Source of the DNA: Deltaproteobacteria bacterium
Lineage (GTDB): Bacteria; UBA10199; DSSB01
Length of the DNA stretch: 12,218 nucleotides
NCBI GenBank assembly: GCA_021414045.1
Contig: JAIOPF010000008.1
Coordinates: 1 to 12,218, forward strand
Direction: 5' to 3'
The translations under genes and the position numbers were made by a program. Shown here piece by piece: positions 1 to 8,389 of this stretch; position 1 is the first letter of the stretch, and each line of letters begins with the position of its first letter. The notes under the pieces are model-generated. The model did not search any database and was not told the DNA's origin. It saw nothing but the letters and a program-made list of their open reading frames with translations.

Positions 1-2
1 AT

Positions 3-1124
<1,122 letters not shown>

Positions 1125-2135
1125 TCGGCAAGCAGGGAAAAGATCTTATCAGCATTCCGCTCCCCCAAATCGACATTCCGCATTTTACCTTCGGATCCCG
1201 CCAAAAAGGCGGGGTCGGCCAAGGGCAGGGCGACGTCGGCGACCCCTTGGGCGCCGATCCTGACGAGGGGGAGCGCAAGGCCGGAAGCCTGCCAGGAGAG
1301 CACCTCCTCGAGGTGGACATCAGCCTCGAGGATCTCGCCGAAATATTGGGCGAAGAACTGGAATTGCCGCGCATCGAACCCAAGGGCCAGGCGACCATCG
1401 TGCACAGCCGCACCAAGTATTCGAGCCTGCGCCGCACCGGCCCCGATTCCCTGGTCCATCGCAAGCGCACTTACAAAGAGGCCCTGAAGCGGCAGCTTTT
1501 GGCGGGAACCTACAAGGCCGAAAGGCCCATCATCATTCCCATTCGCGAGGATCGCCGTTACCGCTCCTGGAAGGAAGAGAAGAAACCGGAATTCAACGCC
1601 GTCGTGATCTACATGATGGACGTCAGCGGATCGATGGGCCAGGAGCAGAAGGAGATCGTCCGCATCGAATCCTTCTGGATCGACACCTGGCTGCGCTCGC
1701 AATACGACGGGCTCGAGACGCGCTACATCATCCACGACGCGGTGGCGCGGGAAGTCGACCAAGAAACCTTTTATCATACCCGCGAGTCGGGCGGCACCAT
1801 CATCTCCTCGGCCTACAAGCTCGCGATGAAGATTATCGACGAGGAATACGATCCCAACGAGTGGAACATCTACGCCTTCCATTTCAGCGATGGCGACAAT
1901 TGGTCGAGCAACGACACCCAAGAATGCCTCAACTTGCTCTCCAACGAGATGCTGCCGGAGGTGAATCTCTTCTGCTACGGACAGGTCGAGAGCGAATATG
2001 GGAGCGGGCAGTTTCTTCGCGATTTGAACGAGCGCTTCGAGGACAAGGAAGAAAAAGTCCTCTCGTCCCGGATCGAGGGCAAAGAGAAGATCTTTGATTC
2101 CATCAAGGTCTTTCTAGGGAAGGGGAAGTGAACGG

Positions 2136-3632
<1,497 letters not shown>

Positions 3633-3635
<3 letters not shown>

Positions 3636-3645
3636 AAGACTTTTA
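3633..3645. repeat. 13-base palindrome joining the spoVR and purC stop codons
   Basis: TAAAAG-A-CTTTTA is a perfect dyad with a single central base. Its outer triplets are the TAA stop of spoVR (+) and the TAA stop of purC (read on -). The stem is AT-rich and far too weak to be a standard terminator alone, although the symmetrical T-runs could contribute to bidirectional termination. No stronger terminator lies in the 7-base gap. Confidence 0.4.
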
Positions 3646-4521
3646 CTTCGTCAATCGATCCAAGGCTTCTTGATATTTTTCGGCGGTTTTTTCCGCGATT
3701 TCCGGCGGCAGGGTGGGGGGATTCGATTTTTTGTCCCACTTGATCGAAGTCAGGTAATCGCGGACGAACTGCTTGTCGTAGCTCGGCGGATTGGAGCCCG
3801 TCTTGTATTGGTCGGCGGGCCAAAAACGCGAGGAGTCGGGGGTCAAGACTTCGTCGATGAGGATGAGCTTGCCTTCGTAGAGGCCTAGCTCGATCTTGGT
3901 GTCGGCGATGATGATCCCGCGTTTCAACGCGTATTCGGCGGCGGAGGCGTAAATCTTCAGGCAAATGTCCCGCGCTTGGGCGGCGATTTCGGGTCCGACC
4001 AGTTTCACCATTTCTTCGTAAGAGATATTCTCGTCGTGCTGACCCTTGGGGGCTTTCGTCGAGGGGGTAAAAATCGGCTGAGCTAGCTTTTGGGCCTGGA
4101 CGAGGCCTTTCGGCAGGCTGATGCCGCAGACCGTGCCGCGTTCTTGGTATTCTTGATAGCCAGTGCCCACGAGATAGCCACGGACGATCAATTCCACTGG
4201 AAGAGGCTTGGCCTTCTTGACGATGACGCTGCGGCCTTCGAGCTGCGCGAGTTCGTCCGGATCTTTCGTCACCGAGCTCAAGGGACGATTCAGGCTGTGG
4301 TTCGGGATCAGGTCTTCGGTTCTTTTCAGCCAAAAATTCGAGAGCTGGGTCAGGATGATCCCTTTGCGAGGGATGGGGGTCGGCAAGATATGGTCGAAAG
4401 CGGAAATGCGGTCGCTGGCGACCAAAAGCAGGGCGTCGCCCAGATCATAGATATCGCGAACCTTGCCCCTAAACAGAAGCGGGACGCTTTTGAGATGGGA
4501 TTCGGCCAAGGCTTGAGTCAT
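3643..4521 (-). CDS. purC: Phosphoribosylaminoimidazole-succinocarboxamide (SAICAR) synthase
   Basis: This enzyme catalyses ATP-dependent ligation of aspartate to CAIR, giving SAICAR in de novo purine synthesis in the cytoplasm. At 292 residues it is the longer form, like yeast Ade1 and many proteobacterial enzymes, rather than the short form of about 237. Diagnostic segments are FRGKVRDIYD (17-26, nucleotide binding), SDRISAFD (36-43), VELIVRGYLVGTGY, FTPSTKAPKGQHDENIS, GIIIADTKIELG and LIDEVLTPDSSRFW, the last forming part of the substrate site. All are intact. The gene starts 4 bases after the rpoZ stop, so the two are almost certainly cotranscribed, and it ends 7 bases from the convergent spoVR gene. 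There is no obvious strong Shine-Dalgarno sequence in front of the ATG, consistent with translational coupling to rpoZ. Confidence 0.97.
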   Translation of the reverse strand: MTQALAESHLKSVPLLFRGKVRDIYDLGDALLLVASDRISAFDHILPTPIPRKGIILTQLSNFWLKRTEDLIPNHSLNRPLSSVTKDPDELAQLEGRSVIVKKAKPLPVELIVRGYLVGTGYQEYQERGTVCGISLPKGLVQAQKLAQPIFTPSTKAPKGQHDENISYEEMVKLVGPEIAAQARDICLKIYASAAEYALKRGIIIADTKIELGLYEGKLILIDEVLTPDSSRFWPADQYKTGSNPPSYDKQFVRDYLTSIKWDKKSNPPTLPPEIAEKTAEKYQEALDRLTK

Positions 4522-4525
4522 GGGA

Positions 4526-4735
4526 TTAGTCGACTTTTTCAGGGAGTGAATTTCGGATGGCCCGGACCTTATTTTCCGCGATTTCGCGAAGGGCGGTGAC
4601 CACGTCTTTATTCTTGCTGAAAACCAGGCGATGACTGCCCTTGGTCAGTTGGCGTACCCGCCGAGCGGCTAAGTGCACGAGAGCAAAGCGGTTTTCGATG
4701 TGTTCGAGACAGTCTTCCACGGTAACGCGGGCCAT
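4526..4735 (-). CDS. rpoZ: DNA-directed RNA polymerase, omega subunit
   Basis: This 69-residue protein matches the omega subunit throughout: it begins [20 protein letters not shown] and continues with the conserved helix [11 protein letters not shown], then ends in a variable acidic/basic tail. Omega binds the beta' subunit and helps RNA polymerase assembly; in many proteobacteria it also forms part of the ppGpp-binding site. Length is normal for relatives with short tails. The ATG is preceded by GAGG five bases upstream (on -), a usable ribosome binding site. The common neighbours gmk and spoT are absent; instead purC follows 4 bases downstream. No promoter could be assigned firmly in the 82-base gap before it. 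Confidence 0.95.
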   Translation of the reverse strand: MARVTVEDCLEHIENRFALVHLAARRVRQLTKGSHRLVFSKNKDVVTALREIAENKVRAIRNSLPEKVD

Positions 4736-4762
4736 AAAAACCTCAAAATTGAATCATTTCCA

Positions 4763-4778
4763 ATCAGGAAGGCCTGAT
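4763..4778 (-). repeat. Small inverted repeat in the rpoZ leader
   Basis: ATCAGG and CCTGAT form a perfect 6-bp stem around a 4-base loop (AAGG on +), between the end of the 276-aa gene and rpoZ. On the minus strand it is followed by a loose AT-rich stretch (about 4740-4762) but not by a compact U-tract. It may therefore be a weak terminator of the upstream gene or a structured leader of rpoZ. Nothing else is recognisable in the 82-base gap. Confidence 0.3.
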
Positions 4779-4817
4779 ATGGCGGATTTTTTCGAGGATT
4801 TCAAGGGAGATCTGGGA

Positions 4818-5648
4818 CTACCTTCCGAAGGACCGAACGATGGCCATCGTCGTCTCGTGCTCGTTCGAAAGGAAGGCGCTGGCCAGCTCGATGGAGGCTT
4901 GTTTGTTCTGAGCCACGTCTCGGATGAAAGTCTGGAGCACCGTGATGTCGTCGTTGGCCTGTTGCATGTCGGCATTGATCTTTTGCATGTTCTTGGTGCC
5001 TTCCGGGTCCGTCTTCTGGTTTTGCAGGTCCAGCGACAGTTTGCGTTTGTTGTCCTGCAGGTTCTGAACCTTCGTCATCAAGCAGCGGGTGACCTCGTTG
5101 GCGGTGGTCGTCTCGATGTGACTGAAGAGCAACATGGCCAAGGAGATGTTTCCGGAGCGCAGCGCGAGAAGCATGACTTGGACCAGTCGGTTGATCTTGG
5201 CGTCCTGCGAGAGGGTTTCGGCTTTGGCTTGTCGCGTGGAATCGCGCGAAAATTGTTCCAGGGCCTGCTGGCTGATCTCTCGATCCCAGTCGATGTTCCG
5301 CAGGGTGAGAGGGTTTTGTTCCGGGAGCTGGATGCCCGCGGCGCTGGAGATTCCGATTTCGGAGAAAAAATTCTCGCAGCGCCTTAGGTTGTCTTCGTCG
5401 CTGTCCGCAATGGGACGGGGGATGGTTTCCGAGTATTCGGAGGGGATTTCTTGCGCGGCGACCCAGCCGGAGGCGGCGACATGGCGGCTGCCGCCGTTTT
5501 CCAGGGATTGAAAGACCGAGGTCATGGCGTAGGCTTGATTTCGGACATCCGCCGTTGAGGGCTGCCAAGTTGGGTTTTGCAGTCCGGTCGTTTTTCGTGA
5601 CAGGAGTTTCATCTGATTTTCGACAAGGGATTTCAGGGACCAAAGCAT
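4818..5648 (-). CDS. Hypothetical helical/coiled-coil protein (276 aa), not recognised
   Basis: I do not recognise this family. The frame is supported by a clean ribosome binding site (AAAGGAG, six bases before the ATG) and by a protein-like composition, with alternating hydrophobic positions and long predicted helices. The N-terminal third is polar and lacks a signal peptide. Residues about 130-190 hold a hydrophobic helical stretch (NRLVQVMLLALRSGNISLAM) that is probably amphipathic rather than membrane-spanning. Residues about 190-250 are Gln/Asp/Lys-rich with coiled-coil character (TKVQNLQDNKRKL, INADMQQANDDI). The tail HETTMAIVRSFGR ends the protein. It follows two small minus-strand genes but is separated from them by a terminator-like hairpin whose U-tract ends about five bases before the ribosome binding site. 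Helical, Gln-rich, signal-less proteins occur among secreted needle-tip or effector proteins and also among structural proteins; that is only an analogy. A function cannot be assigned. Confidence 0.72.
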   Translation of the reverse strand: MLWSLKSLVENQMKLLSRKTTGLQNPTWQPSTADVRNQAYAMTSVFQSLENGGSRHVAASGWVAAQEIPSEYSETIPRPIADSDEDNLRRCENFFSEIGISSAAGIQLPEQNPLTLRNIDWDREISQQALEQFSRDSTRQAKAETLSQDAKINRLVQVMLLALRSGNISLAMLLFSHIETTTANEVTRCLMTKVQNLQDNKRKLSLDLQNQKTDPEGTKNMQKINADMQQANDDITVLQTFIRDVAQNKQASIELASAFLSNEHETTMAIVRSFGR

Positions 5649-5663
5649 GGGAGACTCCTTTTG

Positions 5664-5698
5664 AAAAAACGCCCCGCCACCTTTTGGGAAGCGGGGCG
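5664..5698 (-). terminator. Intrinsic terminator-like hairpin just upstream of the 276-aa gene
   Basis: On the minus strand the 8-bp arms CGCCCCGC (5691-5698) and GCGGGGCG (5670-5677) enclose an A-rich loop and are followed directly by a run of six T (5664-5669 read as A on +). This is a textbook rho-independent terminator for transcription arriving from the 66-aa gene. It lies between that gene and the ribosome binding site of the 276-aa gene, leaving no room for a separate promoter downstream of it. It may end the small-gene transcript, or act as a leaky terminator/attenuator for the 276-aa gene. Confidence 0.7.
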
Positions 5699-5711
5699 CC
5701 CGTGTTTTCCG

Positions 5712-5729
5712 CCCTCGCGTCGGCGAGGG
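5712..5729. repeat. Perfect GC-rich hairpin before the terminator
   Basis: CCCTCGC and GCGAGGG are exact 7-base inverted repeats around the tetraloop GTCG. The hairpin lies between the stop of the 66-aa gene and the terminator-like hairpin at 5664-5698, so a minus-strand transcript would carry two strong stem-loops in succession. No compact T-run follows it on either strand, so it is not a convincing terminator by itself; it may protect an RNA 3' end or take part in a leader fold. Confidence 0.5.
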
Positions 5730-5750
5730 GTTCTGGTTTTTAAGGCCGCT

Positions 5751-5951
5751 TTATTTTCCTATCAATTGAAGCAGAGCGACCAAGGCGCCCGCGCCCCCGA
5801 GCCAGAACCAAACCGGAGATTTCTGGGGGACTTCGGTCGCGGATCGGCCGGGCCTTTCGGCGAAGGCTTCGTTATCCGAAGGTGGTAGCTCGGTATGGAC
5901 GCAAAAGATTTCATGAGTGATGAGGCTGATTCCGTGAGTTTCGCGAGACAT
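5751..5951 (-). CDS. Small hypothetical protein with a C-terminal membrane segment (66 aa)
   Basis: Not recognised as any named family. The coding call rests on a strong ribosome binding site (AGGGAGG about five bases before the ATG), a one-base TGATG overlap with the gene upstream, and a sensible protein layout. Residues 1-45 are polar, and residues about 47-64 (VWFWLGGAGALVALLQLIGK) form one hydrophobic segment with flanking tryptophan/phenylalanine and a final lysine. That is the pattern of a tail-anchored or single-span membrane protein. The polar part contains one cysteine and no signal peptide. It is the second gene of a minus-strand unit with the 53-aa gene and is followed by two GC-rich hairpins, the second a terminator. 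The small size means homology may be hard to detect. It could serve as a membrane anchor or partner for its neighbours, which is inference only. Confidence 0.65.
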   Translation of the reverse strand: MSRETHGISLITHEIFCVHTELPPSDNEAFAERPGRSATEVPQKSPVWFWLGGAGALVALLQLIGK

Positions 5952-6112
5952 CAGATCCTCCCTAAGAGTTGGTAGCTTTTTTGGACTTGCCGGACTTGGC
6001 GGTCGAGACCGAAGTAGCGACCTTGGGCCAGGCTCCTCGCCAGGCTCGCCTTGATTTCGCGGATCTTGGTTTCCAGCTTTTTTTTCTCTTCTTGGAGGGT
6101 CTCCGGTTTCAT
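5951..6112 (-). CDS. Very small helical hypothetical protein (53 aa)
   Basis: A 53-residue frame that I translated directly: it begins MKPETLQEEKKKLETKIREI, continues with a basic helical segment (KASLARSLAQGRYFGLDRQV), and ends in YQLLGRI. It is highly charged with heptad-like leucine/isoleucine spacing, so a short coiled coil is likely; there is no signal or membrane segment. Coding evidence is a CAGGAG ribosome binding site five bases before the ATG and a TGATG overlap in which its stop shares one base with the start of the 66-aa membrane gene, a classic translational coupling arrangement. It is apparently the first gene of this unit; 164 bases of non-coding sequence with dyad symmetry separate it from the transporter gene upstream. 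No family recognised. Small coiled-coil plus small membrane protein pairs occur in several secretion, phage and toxin contexts, none of which is shown here. Confidence 0.6.
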   Translation of the reverse strand: MKPETLQEEKKKLETKIREIKASLARSLAQGRYFGLDRQVRQVQKSYQLLGRI

Positions 6113-6168
6113 CTCGGCTCCTGGGTTTGGGATTGCGGCTTAGGAATGCAGCCCGGATGCCAAGCTAG

Positions 6169-6182
6169 GAAATCGCGATTTC
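6169..6182. repeat. Perfect 14-base palindrome GAAATCGCGATTTC
   Basis: An exact loopless palindrome 57 bases upstream of the start of the 53-aa gene, inside a 164-base non-coding stretch. A loopless perfect dyad suits a dimeric DNA-binding protein better than an RNA hairpin. It could be an operator for the three unrecognised genes downstream on the minus strand. No promoter elements close to consensus could be placed around it with confidence. Confidence 0.4.
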
Positions 6183-6197
6183 GCGGGGTTTTTGTGT

Positions 6198-6225
6198 TTT
6201 TCGCGTCGGTGGTACCGAACGAAAA
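6198..6225. repeat. Interrupted inverted repeat upstream of the small-gene cluster
   Basis: Arms TTTTCG/CGAAAA and inner arms TCGGT/ACCGA form one dyad with a small asymmetric bulge (CG against A) and a 3-base centre. It lies next to the 14-base palindrome in the same 164-base gap (6113-6276). On neither strand is it followed by a T-run directly after the stem, so it is not a good terminator for the transporter gene. It may be a second protein-binding site. Nothing else is recognisable in this gap. Confidence 0.35.
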
Positions 6226-6276
6226 TGGAAGGTTTTTGGCAAGGAGGGTTCGAAATTCGGACGCCCAGCTTTAGGG

Positions 6277-7197
6277 TTAAGAGAGTCCTTCGAGGACTTC
6301 CCCATCGGGGACGGGCAATTCGCGAGCCAGGGGCGGTTGGATTCGGCGGCGCAGAACCATCAGGAGGATTCCCCCGCCGATGGTGAGTCCCGCACCGGCC
6401 AAGGTGTGGAGATCCGGGGTTTCTTGGAAGAAATACATGCCTAGGCAAAAACTGAAAAGGGCTCCCGCGTAGGAGAAGGGAGCGACCCAGCTGGCTTCCT
6501 CGTTTTTATAGGCCAGGGTCATTAGTAATTGACCGAGAGTGCCAAAAACACCGCTGCCGAGGAGCAGGGATAATTGCGTCAGGTTCGGGGTTTTCCAGGT
6601 CAGGAGCATGAGCGGAAAGGAGAGCAGCGCGGCCAAGGCCATGAAATAAAAGGCCATGGTCCAGAAAGAATCGGTTTGGTGCAATTGACGGATCGCGACA
6701 TAGGCGGCCGCGGCGAAGACGGCTCCGCCGACTCCCGCCAATCCCGCCATATTGAAGACGTGACCGGTGGGACGGAGGATCAGGACGATGCCCAAAAAGG
6801 AGACGAGGGTCAAAAAAAGCAGGGAACGGTAGAATCGCTCTCCGAGAAAAATCCACGAAAACAACAGGACGAAGACCGGCGAGCTCTGGTTGAGCACCGA
6901 GGCGTCGCCCAGGCCCATCCGCGCCAGCGCGTAAAAATTCAAGGCCATGGCGGTGAACCCCGACAGGGCGCGGATGAGGAGGAGTTTCTGGTTTTTCCCC
7001 TTGAGAGGGATGCCTCGGCGCCACATGACGCAGCCCAACAATAATGCTGAGACCATCGCGCGAAAGAAAGTCACCTGGAAAAGCGGGATGTCTTGGCCCA
7101 GCGATTTGACCATGGCGCCCATCAGCGCGAAAAATAAGGCGGAAGCGAGCATCGCGATGGGGCCTTGATCGAGGAGCTGGCGAATTTTCGAAGGCAT
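6277..7197 (-). CDS. EamA/DMT-superfamily permease (ten-helix drug/metabolite transporter)
   Basis: This 306-residue integral inner-membrane protein has about ten hydrophobic helices in two EamA repeats (roughly residues 14-143 and 155-288). Typical features are the N-terminal ALFFALMGAMVKSL helix, FFRAMVSALLLG, the NFYALARMGLGDASVL segment at the end of the first repeat, and a matching AYKNEEASWVAPFSYAGALF segment in the second. Such proteins export or import small metabolites. The overall look is near the RhaT/SAM-transporter-like branch, but the substrate cannot be read from sequence. The start at 7195-7197 is chosen because MPSKIRQLLDQGPIAML directly precedes helix 1 and GGAG lies eight bases upstream. 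An extension to 7464 would only translate the palindromic repeats. The gene sits alone: the DUF2203 gene diverges from it, and 164 bases separate it from the small genes downstream. Confidence 0.88.
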   Translation of the reverse strand: MPSKIRQLLDQGPIAMLASALFFALMGAMVKSLGQDIPLFQVTFFRAMVSALLLGCVMWRRGIPLKGKNQKLLLIRALSGFTAMALNFYALARMGLGDASVLNQSSPVFVLLFSWIFLGERFYRSLLFLTLVSFLGIVLILRPTGHVFNMAGLAGVGGAVFAAAAYVAIRQLHQTDSFWTMAFYFMALAALLSFPLMLLTWKTPNLTQLSLLLGSGVFGTLGQLLMTLAYKNEEASWVAPFSYAGALFSFCLGMYFFQETPDLHTLAGAGLTIGGGILLMVLRRRIQPPLARELPVPDGEVLEGLS

Positions 7198-7204
7198 GAT
7201 TGTT

Positions 7205-7250
7205 ACTCCACAAATTCTACGAATTTGTTGCGCAGACCGGCAAAGCCGGT
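7205..7250. repeat. Direct repeat copy 1 (46 bases) with two hairpins
   Basis: Identical to 7260-7305 over 46 bases, with a period of 55. It contains ACAAATTC-TAC-GAATTTGT (8-bp stem, 3-base loop, 7210-7228) and ACCGGC-AAA-GCCGGT (6-bp stem, 3-base loop, 7236-7250). Both dyads are perfect. Confidence 0.85.
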
Positions 7251-7259
7251 GGTAATAGG

Positions 7260-7305
7260 ACTCCACAAATTCTACGAATTTGTTGCGCAGACCGGCAAAG
7301 CCGGT
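7260..7305. repeat. Direct repeat copy 2 (46 bases) with two hairpins
   Basis: Exact second copy of the 46-base unit at 7205-7250, separated from it by nine bases. Here the second dyad extends to a 7-bp stem (GACCGGC-AAA-GCCGGTC) because the following base is C. Identity of the copies indicates a recent tandem duplication or conversion. Confidence 0.85.
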
Positions 7306-7356
7306 CTTTGCCTCGCTCTCGCTCGGCGGTAACAAAAAAAGTGAGGTGGGGTCAAC

Positions 7357-7365
7357 TGTGGATAA
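7357..7365 (-). promoter_or_regulatory. Single perfect DnaA-box sequence
   Basis: The minus strand reads TTATCCACA, an exact match to the consensus DnaA box, in the non-coding gap between the divergent transporter and DUF2203 genes. Only one copy was noticed and no AT-rich unwinding region or dnaA/dnaN genes are near, so it is not evidence for an origin. It may be a regulatory DnaA site or chance. Confidence 0.3.
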
Positions 7366-7424
7366 GTCTCGCAAGATCTTAAAAAGATAGAACTCTCTTC
7401 GAAACGCCTCCGTTTTCCTGACAC

Positions 7425-7454
7425 GTTGCGCCTTGTCATTGGTCGCTTTTATGT
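7425..7454 (+). promoter_or_regulatory. Possible sigma-70-type promoter for the DUF2203 gene
   Basis: TTGCGC and TATGTT are separated by 18 bases, ending about 38 bases before the chosen start of the DUF2203 gene. Both hexamers match the consensus only moderately, and an alternative TTGTCA lies in the same stretch. This is the best candidate between the palindromic repeat element and the gene. Confidence 0.3.
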
Positions 7455-7491
7455 TAACAATCAATGTGTCGCCGGGTTGTCAGGAGTATGT

Positions 7492-7920
7492 ATGGGCAAA
7501 AAATATTTCAGTGTGGACGAAGTCAACGAATTGATCCCGCAACTGGAGCATCACTTCCAGCAGATGCTGTCGAGCAAGCGTGAAATGTCCAAAGCGGCGG
7601 TTCAGCTCCGCAAGATGGGGTTGCAACCGGAACTGCTGGAGTCTTCCGCTTTTTCGGGATCTCCCGAAGCCGAGGTCGTGCATCGCCGACTTCAGAGCCA
7701 GTATTTTTCATTCAAGCAGCATCTTTTGTCGGTCGAGCGGATCGGCGGCGAGATCAAAGACCTCGAGTTGGGCCGCGTCGATTTTCCATGTTTGGAGAAT
7801 GGCCAAGAAAGTAGACTGACTTGGCAGCTTGGCGTCACCGAGGCCGCTTATCGTCATCCCGTCGCCGAGGAGGGCGTCAGCCACCCTTTCGACCGGAGCA
7901 AAATCTTAAAAGTGGGTTGA
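7492..7920 (+). CDS. DUF2203 family protein
   Basis: This 142-residue cytoplasmic protein matches the DUF2203 family. It opens KYFSVDEVNELIPQLEHHF, has a long helical middle, then the diagnostic GGEIKDLELGRVDFPCL segment (about residues 104-120) and SRLTWQLGVTEAAYRHP near the end. Family function is unknown; members are common in deltaproteobacterial groups, acidobacteria and planctomycetes. The start ATG at 7492-7494 has AGGAG five bases upstream and gives the usual family N-terminus. The frame is open back to 7426, but that extension has no ribosome binding site and a non-family sequence. The gene stands alone on the plus strand, diverging from the transporter and converging on coaE with a gap of only four bases and no visible terminator. 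It appears intact. Confidence 0.85.
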   Translation: MGKKYFSVDEVNELIPQLEHHFQQMLSSKREMSKAAVQLRKMGLQPELLESSAFSGSPEAEVVHRRLQSQYFSFKQHLLSVERIGGEIKDLELGRVDFPCLENGQESRLTWQLGVTEAAYRHPVAEEGVSHPFDRSKILKVG

Positions 7921-7924
7921 AGCC

Positions 7925-8389
7925 TTAGGGAGATTTGCCGAGGGTCCGAAGCAATTTTCGGACCTGGGCTTCCGTTTGAGCCGGTGTGCCGGAATTGTCG
8001 ATTACCCAGTCGGCCGCGCGATGCCAATCCGTCTCGACGTGCAAGGCGGCCTCCACCAAAATTAATTTCACTCCCCGGCGCAGGGCTTTTTGGATTTCTT
8101 TCCCGATGAGGAGCCGAGTGGCGGGATGGATGCGTTCTTCCAGCCATTGCCTCTCCTTTTTCGAGCGGAATAGGAGGACTCCTAGTTTCTTTCGATCGAC
8201 CCGACCTTTCGCGTCTAAAATATCGCGGCCATAGCGCTTCAACATCTCCCGGTACAAAGGGGTCTTGGGAAGGTAGGTCTGGTGGGCGACTTTGTCCGCG
8301 TCGATCACCATCGCCCCGAGTTTCTCGAAGATCCGGGCGACGGAGGATTTTCCCGTGGCGATGCCGCCGGTGAGGGCCAGGATTTTCAT
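7925..8389 (-). CDS. coaE: Dephospho-CoA kinase with an internal deletion (154 aa instead of about 200)
   Basis: Dephospho-CoA kinase phosphorylates the 3'-hydroxyl of dephospho-CoA, the last step of CoA synthesis. The N-terminal two thirds are typical: P-loop GGIATGKS at 8-15, the D30-A-D32 substrate residues, and EERIHPATR. The C-terminal VIDNSGTPAQTEAQVRKLL is also typical. Between them, VEAALHVETDWHR (112-124) is joined directly to AADWVIDNSG (125-134). In the E. coli enzyme these landmarks are about 45 residues further apart, and the missing stretch holds a core strand and the mobile LID helices around QLKRTMQRD. The reading frame is kept, so this is either a real in-frame deletion or an assembly error; catalytic activity is doubtful. 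The ATG overlaps the stop of the TPR gene in an ATGA, which explains the missing Shine-Dalgarno sequence. It is the last gene of the minus-strand run and ends four bases from the convergent DUF2203 gene. Confidence 0.9.
   Translation of the reverse strand: MKILALTGGIATGKSSVARIFEKLGAMVIDADKVAHQTYLPKTPLYREMLKRYGRDILDAKGRVDRKKLGVLLFRSKKERQWLEERIHPATRLLIGKEIQKALRRGVKLILVEAALHVETDWHRAADWVIDNSGTPAQTEAQVRKLLRTLGKSP

Larger units (their letters stand above)
7200..7335. repeat. Compound palindromic repeat element bounded by inverted ends (REP/MITE-like)
   Basis: The 136-base stretch is bounded by TTGTTAC (7200-7206) and GTAACAA (7329-7335), exact 7-base inverted ends. Inside are two identical 46-base direct repeats, each holding two hairpins, and a low-complexity tail (CTCGCTCTCGCTCGG). 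This is the architecture of a small non-autonomous repeat or REP/BIME-type element. It lies in the leader of the transporter gene and even supplies its ribosome binding site (CTCC at 7206-7209 read as GGAG on -). Whether it recurs in the genome cannot be seen from one window. Confidence 0.55.

Noticed and set aside
4801..5643. Second minus-strand frame of 280 codons overlapping the 276-aa gene
   Set aside because: Pro/Arg/His-rich translation typical of an out-of-frame reading; the competing frame has a strong ribosome binding site and helical protein character.
6283..6300. Hairpin AGTCCT-TCG-AGGACT at the end of the transporter gene as a terminator
   Set aside because: The stem is short, lies in the coding end and is not followed by a T-run on the minus strand.
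7205..7305. Possible CRISPR array
   Set aside because: Only two repeat copies with a nine-base spacer, each internally double-palindromic; no cas genes are present.
7198..7464. N-terminal extension of the transporter to position 7464 (89 extra residues)
   Set aside because: The extension translates the palindromic repeats and has no ribosome binding site; the ATG at 7195-7197 directly precedes helix 1 and has GGAG upstream.
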